Counted from the first letter of the stretch, positions 40,368-50,638 are shown. The stretch: DNA of 64,000 nucleotides from Actinobacillus minor NM305 (GCF_000175195.1 NZ_ACQL01000069.1:62001-126000), one strand, 5' to 3'. The notes: a model not told the origin generated them from the letters alone. Made by a program: numbers and translations.

Positions 40368-41259
40368 CGAGTATGAACTAAAAACAGATCTCGTTACCTT
40401 TCAGCAACGAGTAAATCAATTTATTGAGCAAGAATTAAAGCAATACTCTGCTCACCATTCCCCATTGATTGATGCGATGGCTTATGCTGTCTTGCTCGGA
40501 GGGAAACGTGTTCGTCCCTTTTTAATCTATGCAACGGGGAGAATGTTAGGTGTATCACTTAAGGCTCTAGACCATTCAGCAGCTGCCATGGAGTCCATTC
40601 ATGCATATTCATTAGTTCATGATGATCTTCCTGCCATGGATGATGACAAACTTCGCCGAGGCAAACCGACTTGTCATATTGCTTTTGATGAAGCCACCGC
40701 TATTTTAGCCGGAGATTCTCTACAAACCTTTGCTTTTGAGTTAATCGCTAAAGATCCGTTCTTAACGGATTTGCAAAAAATCAAACAAATTCAATCGCTT
40801 GCAAAAGCAGCCGGTGCTAAAGGTATGTGTTTAGGGCAAAGTTTGGATTTAATTTCTGAAAATAAAGCGATTTCACTTTCTGAATTAGAGTTAATTCATC
40901 GAAATAAAACTGGAGCACTGATTGTAGCATCTGTACTTATGGGTTTTAATCTCTCTGATTACGCACAAGATGAGAAGATTAAAAATGCACTGGAGTGCTA
41001 TGCAAAAGCGATTGGTTTAGCGTTCCAAGTGCAAGATGATATTTTAGATGTCATTGGTGATACGGATAAAATTGGTAAAACCGCAGGCTCGGATGAATCA
41101 CTGAATAAAAGTACCTACCCAAAACTATTGGGGTTAGAAGGTGCGATGGAAAAAGCACAGAGTTTATATCAAACCGCATTAAAAGCTTTAGATGAACTTC
41201 CTTTTGATACGAGAGCATTAAAAGCATTAGCACATTTTATTATTCAGCGAGAAAGCTAA
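40360..41259 (+). CDS. ispA: Farnesyl diphosphate synthase (geranyltranstransferase)
   Basis: IspA condenses isopentenyl diphosphate with dimethylallyl and geranyl diphosphate to give farnesyl diphosphate for undecaprenol and quinones. The first aspartate motif is [10 protein letters not shown] near residue 88 and the second is [10 protein letters not shown] near 228. Length 299. The usual following gene dxs is absent; a terminator follows instead. Confidence 0.96.
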   Translation: MNNEYELKTDLVTFQQRVNQFIEQELKQYSAHHSPLIDAMAYAVLLGGKRVRPFLIYATGRMLGVSLKALDHSAAAMESIHAYSLVHDDLPAMDDDKLRRGKPTCHIAFDEATAILAGDSLQTFAFELIAKDPFLTDLQKIKQIQSLAKAAGAKGMCLGQSLDLISENKAISLSELELIHRNKTGALIVASVLMGFNLSDYAQDEKIKNALECYAKAIGLAFQVQDDILDVIGDTDKIGKTAGSDESLNKSTYPKLLGLEGAMEKAQSLYQTALKALDELPFDTRALKALAHFIIQRES

Positions 41260-41277
41260 TTTTTTATCCCCATGAAT

Positions 41278-41308
41278 AAGGGCTGCTCAATGAGAAGCTG
41301 CCCTTTTT
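41278..41308 (+). terminator. Terminator of xseB-ispA
   Basis: AAGGGC (41278-41283) pairs with GCCCTT (41300-41305), with partial inner pairing and a T-run. Confidence 0.8.
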
Positions 41309-41311
41309 CTT

Positions 41312-42253
41312 TTAATCATACAAACTATGATCGGTTTCATTAGGTCGCGTTTTAAATCGGCGATGTAGCCACATGTATTGTTCTAGCGCCTGCATAATTT
41401 CTTTTTCAATCAATTGATTCATTTTTATCGCTGTACTTATTTCATCATTGCAATGACAAAAATCAACGGCAGCACTAATTTTTACCGTATAACCAGAGAA
41501 ATCAGCATGTCGAATCGGAGAAAATGGTACCACAACGGTATTCGGCGTTGATTTTAATAACATACGTGTTCCTGCCGTTGTACAAGCCTCTTTTACCGCA
41601 AAGAATGGCACAAATACGCTGTTTTTACGCCCATAATCATGATCTGGAGCATACCAAATCGTTTCTCCTGCCTTCAATGCTTTAATCATACCTCGCAGAT
41701 CATTACGATTAAGCATCGCTTTATTTGAGCGTATCCGTCCTCTAAATTGAATCCAATCTAACAAAGGGTTATCGTTAGGACGATAGACACCAACGCCTTG
41801 GTGATGTAAACCAACAATTCTCGCCCCCAATTCTAAAGTTAAGAAATGTACCCCAACAAACAGAATACCTGTTCCTTCCGGATAATTTTTGAGGTGTTCC
41901 AATCCCTCTACTTTCGACCATTTTAAAATACGTTTATCCGACCAAAACCACGCCATTCCCGTTTCAATAATTGCCATGCCAACCGATTCAATATTTTTCG
42001 TTAAGATATGTTGAATCTCAGCATCTGAATAATGCGGAAAGCAGAGTGCTAAATTGCGTTGTGCAATACGTAAGCGGCGTTTCCCAAAGCCTAATGATGC
42101 AAATAATTTGCCTAAGCCTTTGCCAATTAAAACTAAAACAGGATATGGTAAGCAAAGGATTGCTCTAAAAACCACTAACCCAATCCATAATCCCCAAAAT
42201 TTGGGCGATAAAAAGTGCCATTGAAATGGCGGGAGTTGTTTTTTATTTTCCAT
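41312..42253 (-). CDS. lpxL: Lipid A lauroyl acyltransferase (LpxL/HtrB)
   Basis: The enzyme adds a secondary acyl chain to Kdo2-lipid IVA at the inner membrane. The 313 residues have an N-terminal membrane segment (FWGLWIGLVVFRAILCLPYPVL) and the catalytic H-x4-E in GVHFLTLELGARI near residue 135. DHDYGRKNSVFVPFF follows near 205. The HFLTLELGAR sequence favours LpxL over LpxM. The Kdo kinase gene kdkA lies 2 kb away. Confidence 0.93.
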   Translation of the reverse strand: MENKKQLPPFQWHFLSPKFWGLWIGLVVFRAILCLPYPVLVLIGKGLGKLFASLGFGKRRLRIAQRNLALCFPHYSDAEIQHILTKNIESVGMAIIETGMAWFWSDKRILKWSKVEGLEHLKNYPEGTGILFVGVHFLTLELGARIVGLHHQGVGVYRPNDNPLLDWIQFRGRIRSNKAMLNRNDLRGMIKALKAGETIWYAPDHDYGRKNSVFVPFFAVKEACTTAGTRMLLKSTPNTVVVPFSPIRHADFSGYTVKISAAVDFCHCNDEISTAIKMNQLIEKEIMQALEQYMWLHRRFKTRPNETDHSLYD

Positions 42254-42435
42254 ATATACGATTTCTCATCAATATCACGGGGTAATTATAGCCAAAAAAG
42301 GGATAAAAAAGTATAAAAGTGTTAAGTGGATCACAAATTTGAAAATTATTTGAAAATTGCTCTTGAATTATTGGAGCAAAAGGCATATTTTTGGAGTAAA
42401 GGAAAACACAATCAACTCAAAAAGAGGAAAACGTT

Positions 42436-42720
42436 ATGTCACTCAATATCTCTAGTAAACAAATGGAAGTAACCCCTGCAATCCGTACCCATATTGAGGA
42501 GCGTTTAGCAAAACTCGACAAATATCACACTCAACTGATCAATCCACACTTTATGATTCACAAACAACCTAATAGTTATGAGGTTGAAGCCACTATCGGT
42601 AGTCCTTTAGGCGATTTAATTGCAAAAGCTGTTAATGAAGATTTATATAATGCAATCAATGAAGTGGAGAAAAAATTAGAATCACAATTGATTAAACTTA
42701 AAGAGAAAAAAGAACATTAA
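42436..42720 (+). CDS. raiA: Ribosome hibernation factor, RaiA/HPF family
   Basis: The protein binds the 30S decoding centre in stationary phase or stress. The sequence (SLNISSKQMEVTPAIRTHIEERLAKLDKYHTQLINPHF) is closer to E. coli RaiA than to HPF. At 94 residues it lacks the acidic C-terminal tail (about 18 residues) that E. coli RaiA uses to block HPF-driven dimer formation. An AGAGGAAAA ribosome site precedes the ATG. Confidence 0.92.
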   Translation: MSLNISSKQMEVTPAIRTHIEERLAKLDKYHTQLINPHFMIHKQPNSYEVEATIGSPLGDLIAKAVNEDLYNAINEVEKKLESQLIKLKEKKEH

Positions 42721-42737
42721 TTTTCACTAAATAAAAT

Positions 42738-42773
42738 AAAAGCCAAACGGAGCAAAATCTGTTTGGCTTTTTT
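42738..42773 (+). terminator. Terminator after raiA
   Basis: AAAAGCCAAAC (42738-42748) pairs with GTTTGGCTTTT (42761-42771), followed by T residues; it can also serve the convergent truA. Confidence 0.9.
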
Positions 42774-42774
42774 G

Positions 42775-43563
42775 CTAATTATTTTCTAAAAAGAGGGGCC
42801 CAAGCTCCCCTTTTGGCAATCCAAAATGTTCCGGATAATGTACATCTACCAGATACAACCCTTCGGCTTTTGCTGTTGGAGCAGCTAACGTACGATCTTT
42901 TTGTTCTAATAACCACTTAATCCACTCAGGAGGCTGATTTCCTTGCCCTACCTCGATCAAACTACCAACGATATTTCGCACCATATGATGAACAAAAGCA
43001 TTTGCTTGAATATCAACAATAATATAAGCACCTAATCGACTTACATTTAAATGATGGATATTTCGCCACGGCGTATGCGATTGACATTTTGCCGCCCTAA
43101 AAGAAGAAAAATCATTTTCTCCCAATAAATATTGCCCTGCTTCATGCATTTTCTCGTGATCTAAATCCACGTGATAATGCGAAACACCTTTCGGCAAAAT
43201 CGCTGAACGTAATTTTCGATTAAAAATAATATAACGGTAACGGCGAGCTGTTGCACTAAAACGGGCATGAAAATCCTCGGGTACTTCTACCGCCCACTTC
43301 ACGGCAATATCATCAGGCAAATGCGCATTGGTGCCGAAACACCAAGCCTGTAGAGGACGATTCGCATCCGTTTCAAAATGGACAACTTGCCCTGTACCAT
43401 GTACGCCAGAATCCGTTCGTCCTGCACAAAAAACCTCAACAGGCGAATTCGCCACAGTGGATAAAGCCTCTTCTAATTTTTGCTGAACACTCTCAACACT
43501 CTCTTGTCGTTGCCAGCCAAAATAGCGACTGCCATCATATTCAATACCTAATGCAATCTTCAT
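42775..43563 (-). CDS. truA: tRNA pseudouridine(38-40) synthase
   Basis: TruA modifies uridines 38-40 in tRNA anticodon arms. The catalytic aspartate lies in [18 protein letters not shown] near residue 52, with RYRYIIFNR near 110 and the C-terminal [17 protein letters not shown] near 195. Length 262. It follows folE by 29 bases. Confidence 0.97.
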   Translation of the reverse strand: MKIALGIEYDGSRYFGWQRQESVESVQQKLEEALSTVANSPVEVFCAGRTDSGVHGTGQVVHFETDANRPLQAWCFGTNAHLPDDIAVKWAVEVPEDFHARFSATARRYRYIIFNRKLRSAILPKGVSHYHVDLDHEKMHEAGQYLLGENDFSSFRAAKCQSHTPWRNIHHLNVSRLGAYIIVDIQANAFVHHMVRNIVGSLIEVGQGNQPPEWIKWLLEQKDRTLAAPTAKAEGLYLVDVHYPEHFGLPKGELGPLFLENN

Positions 43564-43592
43564 TTTGTAAAAAATCTTTAAAAATAGACCGC

Positions 43593-44258
43593 TTATTTAT
43601 TGATAAGCGAAAGAAACTCTTTGCGTGTTTCACGATCTTCTAAAAATACACCACCGAAAGCAGAAGTAACAGTATAGCTATTCGTATCTTTCACGCCACG
43701 ACATTTCACACAGAAATGCGTTGCTTTCACATAAACCGCCACATCTTCTGTTTCTAAAATGGTTTGGAATGCCGTTAAAATTTGCTCTGTAAAACGCTCT
43801 TGCACTTGTGGACGTTGTGCAAAGAACTGTACAACACGGTTAATTTTAGATAAACCGATAACCCATTTTTTAGGGTAATAAGCCACTGCTACTTTGCCAT
43901 CAATCGTAACAAAATGATGCTCACAAGTTGATGTCAGGGTAATATCATCAACCAACACCATTTCACTTACTTTCATACGGTTTTCGATATTCGTAATTTT
44001 TGGAAAAGTCGCATAATCCAATCCGCTAAAAATCTCATCAACATACATTTTAGCTAATCGCTGCGGTGTTTCCTCTAGGCTATCATCACTTAAATCTAAC
44101 CCCAGTAATTCCATTACGGAACGAAAGTGCGCTTGAATTTCGGCTCGGCGAGTCGATTTATCTTTAGTTAAGGCAATCGTTGGGGTTTCAATCCCTTTTG
44201 CAATAAGTGCTTTACGAACTTTTTGTGCTTCTTCTGAAATCGGTGAGATCGTTGTCAT
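43593..44258 (-). CDS. folE: GTP cyclohydrolase I
   Basis: FolE converts GTP to dihydroneopterin triphosphate for folate. The zinc and active-site residues are visible in [14 protein letters not shown] near 110 and [12 protein letters not shown] near 182. I start it at ATG 44258, with GAGG seven bases upstream; the reading frame extends five residues further to a TTG. Length 221. Confidence 0.97.
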   Translation of the reverse strand: MTTISPISEEAQKVRKALIAKGIETPTIALTKDKSTRRAEIQAHFRSVMELLGLDLSDDSLEETPQRLAKMYVDEIFSGLDYATFPKITNIENRMKVSEMVLVDDITLTSTCEHHFVTIDGKVAVAYYPKKWVIGLSKINRVVQFFAQRPQVQERFTEQILTAFQTILETEDVAVYVKATHFCVKCRGVKDTNSYTVTSAFGGVFLEDRETRKEFLSLINK

Positions 44259-44367
44259 TTGGTTTCCTCTCAATTTAAGCGAAAGATTCTAACAAATTGA
44301 CATCAAAAAAAATAGCTCTAAAATCTAGTAATCCCTTTTAAACATATAAGAACATAGAAGAATAACA

Positions 44368-45069
44368 ATGATTTATTACCATTTTAATCAAACGCTGGTT
44401 TCAAAAGCCCACCAACTCGTTCTTGAATCCTTGTTTAATCAGCAAGATTTCATGCATTCAGAACGTTTACTCGGCTTTTCAAAAGGAAGAGGAACAGCTT
44501 GGTTTTTAAATACACAAGCAGAGTTAGGTATCAATATTGTCTTGCGCCATTATTATCGTGGTGGATTGTTTGGAAAGATTGTAAAAGATCATTATCTGTT
44601 CCGTGGTATCAAACAGACTCGTGCTTATCAAGAGTTTGAGTTACTTCAGAAAATGTATGATTGGGACTTGCCTGTGCCTCGCCCTGTAGGGATTCAGATC
44701 AAAAAGTCCATATTTTGCTACCAAGCAAATATCATGCTCGAGAAAATTGAACAGACTCAAGATTTAAGCAAATTACTCCAAAAACAGGCTTTATCTGCGA
44801 AACAATACCAACAAATAGGGCAACTTATCCGCCAATTACACAATAAGCAAGTCCATCATTCTGATCTCAACATTCACAATATTTTGCTCGATAGTGCAGA
44901 AAAATTTTGGCTGATTGATTTCGATAAATGTCATGTGGAAAAAGGTAACGAATGGAAAAAAGAGAATCTCAACCGCTTACTTCGCTCATTCCGTAAAGAA
45001 AAAGGGCGATTAAATATTCTGTTTGATGAAATAGATTGGGAAAATCTACTAAAAGGCTATCACGCTTAA
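44368..45069 (+). CDS. kdkA: 3-deoxy-D-manno-octulosonic acid kinase
   Basis: KdkA phosphorylates the single Kdo residue of the short lipopolysaccharide core found in Pasteurellaceae and relatives. The 233 residues show a protein-kinase-like fold with HHSDLNIHNILLD near 165 (catalytic loop) and WLIDFDKCHVEKG near 185 (metal-binding). The start follows an AGAAGAATAACAATG context. It is divergent from folE. Confidence 0.94.
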   Translation: MIYYHFNQTLVSKAHQLVLESLFNQQDFMHSERLLGFSKGRGTAWFLNTQAELGINIVLRHYYRGGLFGKIVKDHYLFRGIKQTRAYQEFELLQKMYDWDLPVPRPVGIQIKKSIFCYQANIMLEKIEQTQDLSKLLQKQALSAKQYQQIGQLIRQLHNKQVHHSDLNIHNILLDSAEKFWLIDFDKCHVEKGNEWKKENLNRLLRSFRKEKGRLNILFDEIDWENLLKGYHA

Positions 45070-45073
45070 TTCT

Positions 45074-45103
45074 AAACCTCTTAGCTTTTCAACTAAGAGG
45101 TTT
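45074..45103. terminator. Terminator between kdkA and the NicO gene
   Basis: AAACCTCTTAG (45074-45084) is exactly inverted as CTAAGAGGTTT (45093-45103) between convergent genes. Confidence 0.8.
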
Positions 45104-45106
45104 GTA

Positions 45107-46099
45107 TTATCGCTTAAAAATATGACCGCTTGTTGTTTCAATAAAGCTACTATGTAAAAGCAATATTCCCATCATCATTAAAATAAAGCCGATCCCCCAT
45201 TTCAAAATCACGGCATATTGCTGAGTTGTTCTGTGTGATAAATACCAATGACTTAACATTACAGCCTTTTGTCTTGCCCAAACCACCAATAATGCAAAAA
45301 GCGTGAGGGTAAGCCCTGTCCCCACAGCCATAACAATAGCAGACAACATGCCCCACCAATAAATATTCAACGTATAAGAAAGGAAAAGAACTAAAATTGC
45401 CCCCGAACAAGGTCTTGCACCAATACTCAAAACGAGTAAGAGTTGTGTTTTCCAATTTGTTGCTTTTTGCATTTGCGACTGAGAAGGTAAGTGTTGATGA
45501 CCACAACTACAACTTTCAGAAGATGGATGATGTATATGCGTAAGCGGTCGAATTTGTGTGATTTTTTGCATAGGTTTCGCAGCATGAATTTTAAAAGCTA
45601 CTTGTGTTTCTCTTTTAGCACGCCATGCTGAATAACACCAATAGCCCCCCAAAACAATCATTACGAAAAAACTCACTCGCTCTACCCATTGCAAAGTAAC
45701 ATTAAAATAGGTTCGAGATAACGTGAAGACGACAACAATAATCGATACTAAAATAATGGCGACAAAGCCCTGCACGAGAGATGCGCCTAAACTCATTTTA
45801 ACTGCTTGGCGTAATTTAGTTTGCTCTAAAGAGAGATAACTGGTCAAAATAAATTTTCCATGACCTGGCCCTACGGCATGGAAAATACCGTAGAGAAAGC
45901 TGATCAATACCAAGGTTACACCTGCTTTCCCTTGTTGCTGACTTAATTGATTTAGCGCACCGGATAGCTGTAAATTAAAGCTCTTTTGCCATTCCATTAC
46001 CTGATAAAGTAAATAAGGATAAAGCCAATATCCACCTACCAGAAGCAAGAAAACAACAATTCCCCAGCTGAACCATTTAGGCTGAAATTTTATTTGCAT
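45107..46099 (-). CDS. NicO-family nickel/cobalt exporter or transporter (HI1248-like)
   Basis: The 330-residue membrane protein has six or more hydrophobic segments, the family motif YGIFHAVGPGHGKF near residue 72 and SIGARPCSGAILVL near 230. Between them lies a His/Cys-rich loop (HIHHPSSESCSCGHQHLP) likely to bind metal. The family includes RcnA efflux proteins and HoxN-like uptake proteins; direction is not determinable. It overlaps the DUF1007 gene by ten bases. Confidence 0.88.
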   Translation of the reverse strand: MQIKFQPKWFSWGIVVFLLLVGGYWLYPYLLYQVMEWQKSFNLQLSGALNQLSQQQGKAGVTLVLISFLYGIFHAVGPGHGKFILTSYLSLEQTKLRQAVKMSLGASLVQGFVAIILVSIIVVVFTLSRTYFNVTLQWVERVSFFVMIVLGGYWCYSAWRAKRETQVAFKIHAAKPMQKITQIRPLTHIHHPSSESCSCGHQHLPSQSQMQKATNWKTQLLLVLSIGARPCSGAILVLFLSYTLNIYWWGMLSAIVMAVGTGLTLTLFALLVVWARQKAVMLSHWYLSHRTTQQYAVILKWGIGFILMMMGILLLHSSFIETTSGHIFKR

Positions 46100-46707
46100 G
46101 TCATACTTACCTTTTGAGCAAAATGACGACCAAGTGAACCATCTTCCGGTGTTTGATCTTTATCTAAACCTGAAGCATATTGTTTCAATGAATTATCCAC
46201 TTTAGGTTGAATTAACCGGATTTGACAATTTGAGTCAGTAATGGCGAGTTCTTTTTCACTATTATATTCCATTCCCATATAGTAAGTTGGCTCATAGGTC
46301 ATCAGAACGGTGGGGAGCTCGCCTAACTGTTGCGGTTTTTCCAAATAAAACTTCACGGTAAAAATAATGCGATTATTTTTAATCTCAAAAGCATAATCTT
46401 CAGGCTTATCTGTAAATTTAATCAAATCATTTTTTTGATTATATAAGTAACTGAAATAATGTTCTTCTTTTGCCGTTTCTATCATCTCATTCAAAATAGT
46501 GGATTTTGTTTTATCCGGTCTATCACTTGCTTGCAATTCATAAATTAACGTACTTGAAGCGATTTCATCTAACGTCCAGTCCATTTGAAAGCCTGTTAAT
46601 GTTTTGTCATTCACTAACGCTTTCGTTTTAAGATCAACAAAAGAGTGAGGATGCGCCCAAAGCGATACGGAAAATAAGCTCAAAAGAGAAAAAAAGATAT
46701 ATTTCAT
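46090..46707 (-). CDS. DUF1007 periplasmic protein (HI1249-like)
   Basis: The protein has a signal peptide MKYIFFSLLSLFSVSLWAHPHSFVD; mature cleavage would leave an N-terminal His-Pro-His that may bind metal. DUF1007 proteins are regularly encoded with NicO transporters and are thought to deliver or sense the metal in the periplasm. I start it at ATG 46707, because the longer ORF runs into rnpB. Length 205. It overlaps the transporter gene. Confidence 0.88.
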   Translation of the reverse strand: MKYIFFSLLSLFSVSLWAHPHSFVDLKTKALVNDKTLTGFQMDWTLDEIASSTLIYELQASDRPDKTKSTILNEMIETAKEEHYFSYLYNQKNDLIKFTDKPEDYAFEIKNNRIIFTVKFYLEKPQQLGELPTVLMTYEPTYYMGMEYNSEKELAITDSNCQIRLIQPKVDNSLKQYASGLDKDQTPEDGSLGRHFAQKVSMTCK

Positions 46708-46729
46708 AATATTTAAAAAAGAAAAGATA

Positions 46730-46760
46730 CAAAAAAGCGAACCGTTAAAAACGATTCGCT
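46730..46760 (-). terminator. rnpB terminator
   Basis: AGCGAACCG (46736-46744) pairs with CGATTCGCT (46752-46760) with one mismatch; on the minus strand it continues into six T. Confidence 0.85.
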
Positions 46761-46765
46761 GGAAT

Positions 46766-47144
<379 letters not shown>

Positions 47145-47150
47145 AGCGTA

Positions 47151-47178
47151 AGTATAACGCATTTGTCCGTTGTTGGAA
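47151..47178 (-). promoter_or_regulatory. rnpB promoter
   Basis: On the minus strand TTCCAA (47173-47178) and TATACT (47151-47156) are 16 bases apart, placing the start near 47144, where the RNA begins. Confidence 0.7.
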
Positions 47179-47186
47179 AGCTAGGT

Positions 47187-47417
47187 TTAATCTAGAGATA
47201 CAATGACAAGCTGAATTTCGTCCTCACTTTCTCGTTTTTCCTTTAGAACGAGCCCCATTTCATCACATAACAATTCAAAATCACGAATATCACTTTGTTT
47301 ATTGAGTCGAAAAAGAATTTGAGTATGAGGAGGAAGCTGTTTCAACGCACGGTGAGCCATCAATACAGGCATAGGACACATATAACCTCTAAAATCTAAT
47401 CGCCTGATTTCCATCAT
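47187..47417 (-). CDS. TusA/SirA-like sulfur-carrier family protein
   Basis: The small protein has the TusA fold signature LDFRGYMCPMPVLMAHRALKQL with the conserved cysteine of CPMP, followed by two beta-alpha units. Family members relay sulfur for tRNA thiolation or act in redox modification. I start at ATG 47417 (MMEIRRLDFRG), giving 76 residues, the usual size; ATG 47432 is possible and the open frame extends into the GNAT gene. Which TusA subfamily is not clear. Confidence 0.82.
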   Translation of the reverse strand: MMEIRRLDFRGYMCPMPVLMAHRALKQLPPHTQILFRLNKQSDIRDFELLCDEMGLVLKEKRESEDEIQLVIVSLD

Positions 47418-47470
47418 ATCATTTTTTCTCATGATAAGAAAAACTGAAGATCTCCATCTCCAGTCTTTTC

Positions 47471-47983
47471 CTAAATCTTTTGGAAAGATAACATTAACAA
47501 GGTTCGCCACTTATCTTGCCCTTGCTCATCTTTCCCCATATTGGCTATATTCGGGAAACGTCCCCATTGCTCAAAACCATGTTTGTACATTAATTTCTGA
47601 CTCACTTCATTCATTTCAAACACATATGCCATCAGAGTATGAATACCATGATTTAACATTTCTGCTTGCATAAATTGAATGATCACTGAACCGTAGCCCT
47701 TTCCTTTTGCTTTTCCATCTAAATAAATACTGATTTCTGAAGTATGGATAAAAGCGGGCCGCTCATAAAATGGCGAAAAACTGAACCAGCCAGCAATCCC
47801 TTCTTCATCTTCCACTGTCCATATGGGATATTTTTCACTTGATAGATGAAAATCAAACCATGCACGGCGATTAGTTGTTGTTGCCAACTCAAGATCTGCC
47901 GTAATTTGATGGGTTGGAATGGCTTGATTATAAATAGCTAAAATTGTTTCAAAATCGGCTTCCGTAGATTTGCGTATACGCAT
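47471..47983 (-). CDS. GNAT-family N-acetyltransferase
   Basis: The 170-residue protein begins MRIRKSTEADFETILAIYNQAI and has the acetyl-CoA loop GKAKGKGYGSVIIQ near 93. YVFEMNEVSQKLMYKHGFEQWGR follows. The pattern fits the phosphinothricin/methionine sulfone acetyltransferase subgroup (YncA/MddA-like). The natural substrate is uncertain. Confidence 0.87.
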   Translation of the reverse strand: MRIRKSTEADFETILAIYNQAIPTHQITADLELATTTNRRAWFDFHLSSEKYPIWTVEDEEGIAGWFSFSPFYERPAFIHTSEISIYLDGKAKGKGYGSVIIQFMQAEMLNHGIHTLMAYVFEMNEVSQKLMYKHGFEQWGRFPNIANMGKDEQGQDKWRTLLMLSFQKI

Positions 47984-48022
47984 TTCTTTTCCTTCTTAAA
48001 TATGCAAAATTTTCTTTATATT

Positions 48023-49741
48023 CTACCGCTTGCTAAGCATATTAGGCAAAATAACCATCACTAAAGCCCCCCCTTCTGAGCGATTTTGGATTTTAAATTC
48101 GCCATGTAGCTCTGTCGCTCGCTCTTTCATAATGGTTAAACCATAATGCCCTTCAGGCTCTATATCTGTTTCAATACCTTTTCCATTATCACGGATCATT
48201 AAACAATGTTCGCCATCGGCATTGGTTTCGGCAATAACCTCTATTTCACTCGCATCCGCATGTTTAATAGCATTAATCACTGCTTCTCGCACAATTTGTA
48301 ATACGTGAACCTGTTCTTGCGCGCTAAACATTAATGAAGGTAGCTTACAAGTGAGGCTAATCTGTGCAGAAGTTCTTGCTCGTAAGGTATCTAACATTCG
48401 TTCCAACGCACTGGTCAAATTAGCTTCTTCTATAGTTAGGCGGAAAGTTGAAAGCAGTTCTCTTAATTGACTATAAGCATCATTTAAAGCTTTCTCAAGA
48501 TCATTAAGAATGGCTTTTTGCTTTTCCCAATCTTGTTCTATTTCGCCATTACGCTGCAATAGTCTAATCTGAATTTTAAAGAATGTAAGCGATTGAGCGA
48601 GAGAATCATGTAGCTCCCTTGCAATAATCGATCGTTCTTCCATAAGAATGAGTTGTTGCTGTTGTTTATGATTTTGTACGACATAAATACTACGCCCAAT
48701 CATTTCAGCTACGCTTTGTAATAAGCGTTCATCTGGACACAATAAGGAAGATTTCCAACGAAGCATAGCAATTTTCTCATTTTCAATTGCAATCTCATAT
48801 TGTTGCCACTGTTCGCTTAATAAGTCAGTATCAATCGTAATATTCCAATAGTCTGCCCCATAAACCTCTAAAGCGATGCCTTTTAATTGTTCATTAGCAA
48901 GAACCCTCTCTAATACTTGTAAAAGAAGAGTCCTACTGACCGGCTTCGAAGTCAAAATTTGTGAGCAATGATAAAGCACCATCATTGAACGATTCACAGC
49001 AGTTAAACGCCGTGTTTTATCCGCAACCTTATCCTCTAATGAGGTATAAAGTTTCTTCAACTCACTCACCATTTGTGTAAAAGTTTTTGATAAAACGCCC
49101 AACTCATTTGGCTCATTAATGGCTAAGCTCACATGATCAAAATCTTCTTGCTGAATTTGTTGGCTCGCCAGAACTAATTGATCCAAATGCTTAATGATTC
49201 GTTTACGGGTATACCAAATGCCATAATAGGCAAGGGCAATAATAAGCAACATCGAAATCGCAATAACACTAATAGCGATCTTAAGTTTAAACTCCGCAAA
49301 CTTCTGCAAGGCAGAGACAAAAGCATCTATTTCTTTTACATAATGTTCTATGCGAGATAAATAACTCTCATGATCCTGATGACGAATATACAACGCCATC
49401 TCTTCCCATACATCTTTTAGGCGTTGATAGCGTGCTTTTACTTCTTTAGGTAATAAATAGCTTGAATTTAATGCTTGTAATTCCGGAGAGTGTAAGCTGG
49501 CTCGATACTCTTCAAGCCTTAATTCAATATTTTCAGGCGCATGGTTCATTTCGTACCAAAAACGATAACTTTGGTAGCGTAATGAACCTGATACGTTGAT
49601 AAGGCTCGCATCTGATTTATTGCTCCACATAATACCAAGAGAAATGCCACTAATTAACGTGGCAAATCCGATAATAATAAAGAAATATAATCCAATGCGC
49701 CTTGCAATTGAATTTTTAGGGTTAATGACAAACGTATTCAT
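48023..49741 (-). CDS. narQ: Nitrate/nitrite sensor histidine kinase NarQ
   Basis: NarQ senses nitrate and nitrite in the periplasm and phosphorylates NarP/NarL. It has two membrane helices (about 15-35 and 150-172) flanking a sensor domain with the P-box NVSGSLRYQSYRFW near residue 50. HAMP, a cysteine-containing linker, the phospho-acceptor in EERSIIARELHDSLAQSL (His about 376) and the ATP-binding DNGKGI and GHYGLTIMKERA follow. The ATG overlaps the stop of the upstream HAD gene as TAATG. No response regulator gene is adjacent. Confidence 0.94.
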   Translation of the reverse strand: MNTFVINPKNSIARRIGLYFFIIIGFATLISGISLGIMWSNKSDASLINVSGSLRYQSYRFWYEMNHAPENIELRLEEYRASLHSPELQALNSSYLLPKEVKARYQRLKDVWEEMALYIRHQDHESYLSRIEHYVKEIDAFVSALQKFAEFKLKIAISVIAISMLLIIALAYYGIWYTRKRIIKHLDQLVLASQQIQQEDFDHVSLAINEPNELGVLSKTFTQMVSELKKLYTSLEDKVADKTRRLTAVNRSMMVLYHCSQILTSKPVSRTLLLQVLERVLANEQLKGIALEVYGADYWNITIDTDLLSEQWQQYEIAIENEKIAMLRWKSSLLCPDERLLQSVAEMIGRSIYVVQNHKQQQQLILMEERSIIARELHDSLAQSLTFFKIQIRLLQRNGEIEQDWEKQKAILNDLEKALNDAYSQLRELLSTFRLTIEEANLTSALERMLDTLRARTSAQISLTCKLPSLMFSAQEQVHVLQIVREAVINAIKHADASEIEVIAETNADGEHCLMIRDNGKGIETDIEPEGHYGLTIMKERATELHGEFKIQNRSEGGALVMVILPNMLSKR

Positions 49742-50559
49742 TAAAGATTAAACAATGTTGTGAGTTCTTGTGCAATACTATCTTGATCGTGAGATCCAAT
49801 GGTTTTCTTCGCGCGTTGCTGAACTTCCGCTTCTGAACCGCCCATTGCAACGCCTAAACCAACAAGCTCTAACATCGAAATATCATTAAAGTTATCGCCA
49901 AATGCCACAACATTTTGAGGAGAAATACCTTCACGTTCAAGTAATTTAGCCAACATCGCCCCTTTACTATTCCCTACTGCCGTAATATCAACACGATCTA
50001 TCCAAGACCATTCCGGACTAACTTGATCAAGCGGTAATGTTTTTACAAAATTTTGCATTTTATCTAAGTCAGGATCACTGATAAGTACTTTCCAAACTAA
50101 CGTACCTTTATCAATTTCTTTTTGGAATTTTTCAACTTGATGAACATCCGGACGAACCAATTCAGGACAAGAATCTACCCATTTTTTGAATTTAGTGAAA
50201 TGTGGGTTAAGTTGTTCATAGGTCATTGCATCACGGAAGTAAACTGCAGTATGGATTCCTTCGGCTTGAGCTTGATTGATCAATTGTGAAGCAAGCTTCG
50301 CGGATAACGGATTTCCTTCAAGCACTTTATCTTGCTTAAAATCATATAAATAAGTGCCATTACAACAAACTACGGGAGTATCTAATCCAATTTCTGCATA
50401 ATATGGTCGAACAGCAGTATGATGGCGACCTGTTACAAAAAAAACTTTAATGCCTTTTTCTCTTATTCTTTGAATAGCTTGCTTACTTGACTCTAAAATG
50501 GTGGCTTGTGAAGAAAGTAAAGTGCCGTCTAAATCAAAAGCTACTGCTTGGTAAGTCAT
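49741..50559 (-). CDS. ybhA: Cof-type HAD phosphatase, YbhA-like
   Basis: The protein is a haloacid dehalogenase-type phosphatase with the nucleophile motif AFDLDGTLL near residue 8, FFVTGRHHTAVRPYY near 42, CCNGTYLYD near 65, the lysine-containing GNSKGAM near 195 and GDNFNDISMLE near 220. Length 272 and sequence match E. coli YbhA, a pyridoxal phosphate phosphatase. The start ATG 50559 has GGAGAG seven bases upstream. It is coupled to narQ. Confidence 0.88.
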   Translation of the reverse strand: MTYQAVAFDLDGTLLSSQATILESSKQAIQRIREKGIKVFFVTGRHHTAVRPYYAEIGLDTPVVCCNGTYLYDFKQDKVLEGNPLSAKLASQLINQAQAEGIHTAVYFRDAMTYEQLNPHFTKFKKWVDSCPELVRPDVHQVEKFQKEIDKGTLVWKVLISDPDLDKMQNFVKTLPLDQVSPEWSWIDRVDITAVGNSKGAMLAKLLEREGISPQNVVAFGDNFNDISMLELVGLGVAMGGSEAEVQQRAKKTIGSHDQDSIAQELTTLFNL

Positions 50560-50570
50560 AAATCTCTCCG

Positions 50571-50610
50571 TATATAAAAATAAAGGGTAACCCATTCAGA
50601 TTACCCTTTA
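50571..50610 (-). terminator. Terminator of the BamE/OmpA lipoprotein gene
   Basis: TAAAGGGTAA (50581-50590) is exactly inverted as TTACCCTTTA (50601-50610), followed on the minus strand by a T-rich tract. Confidence 0.88.
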
Positions 50611-50638
50611 TTCTACTCAGTTCTTAAAGAACTGTAAA

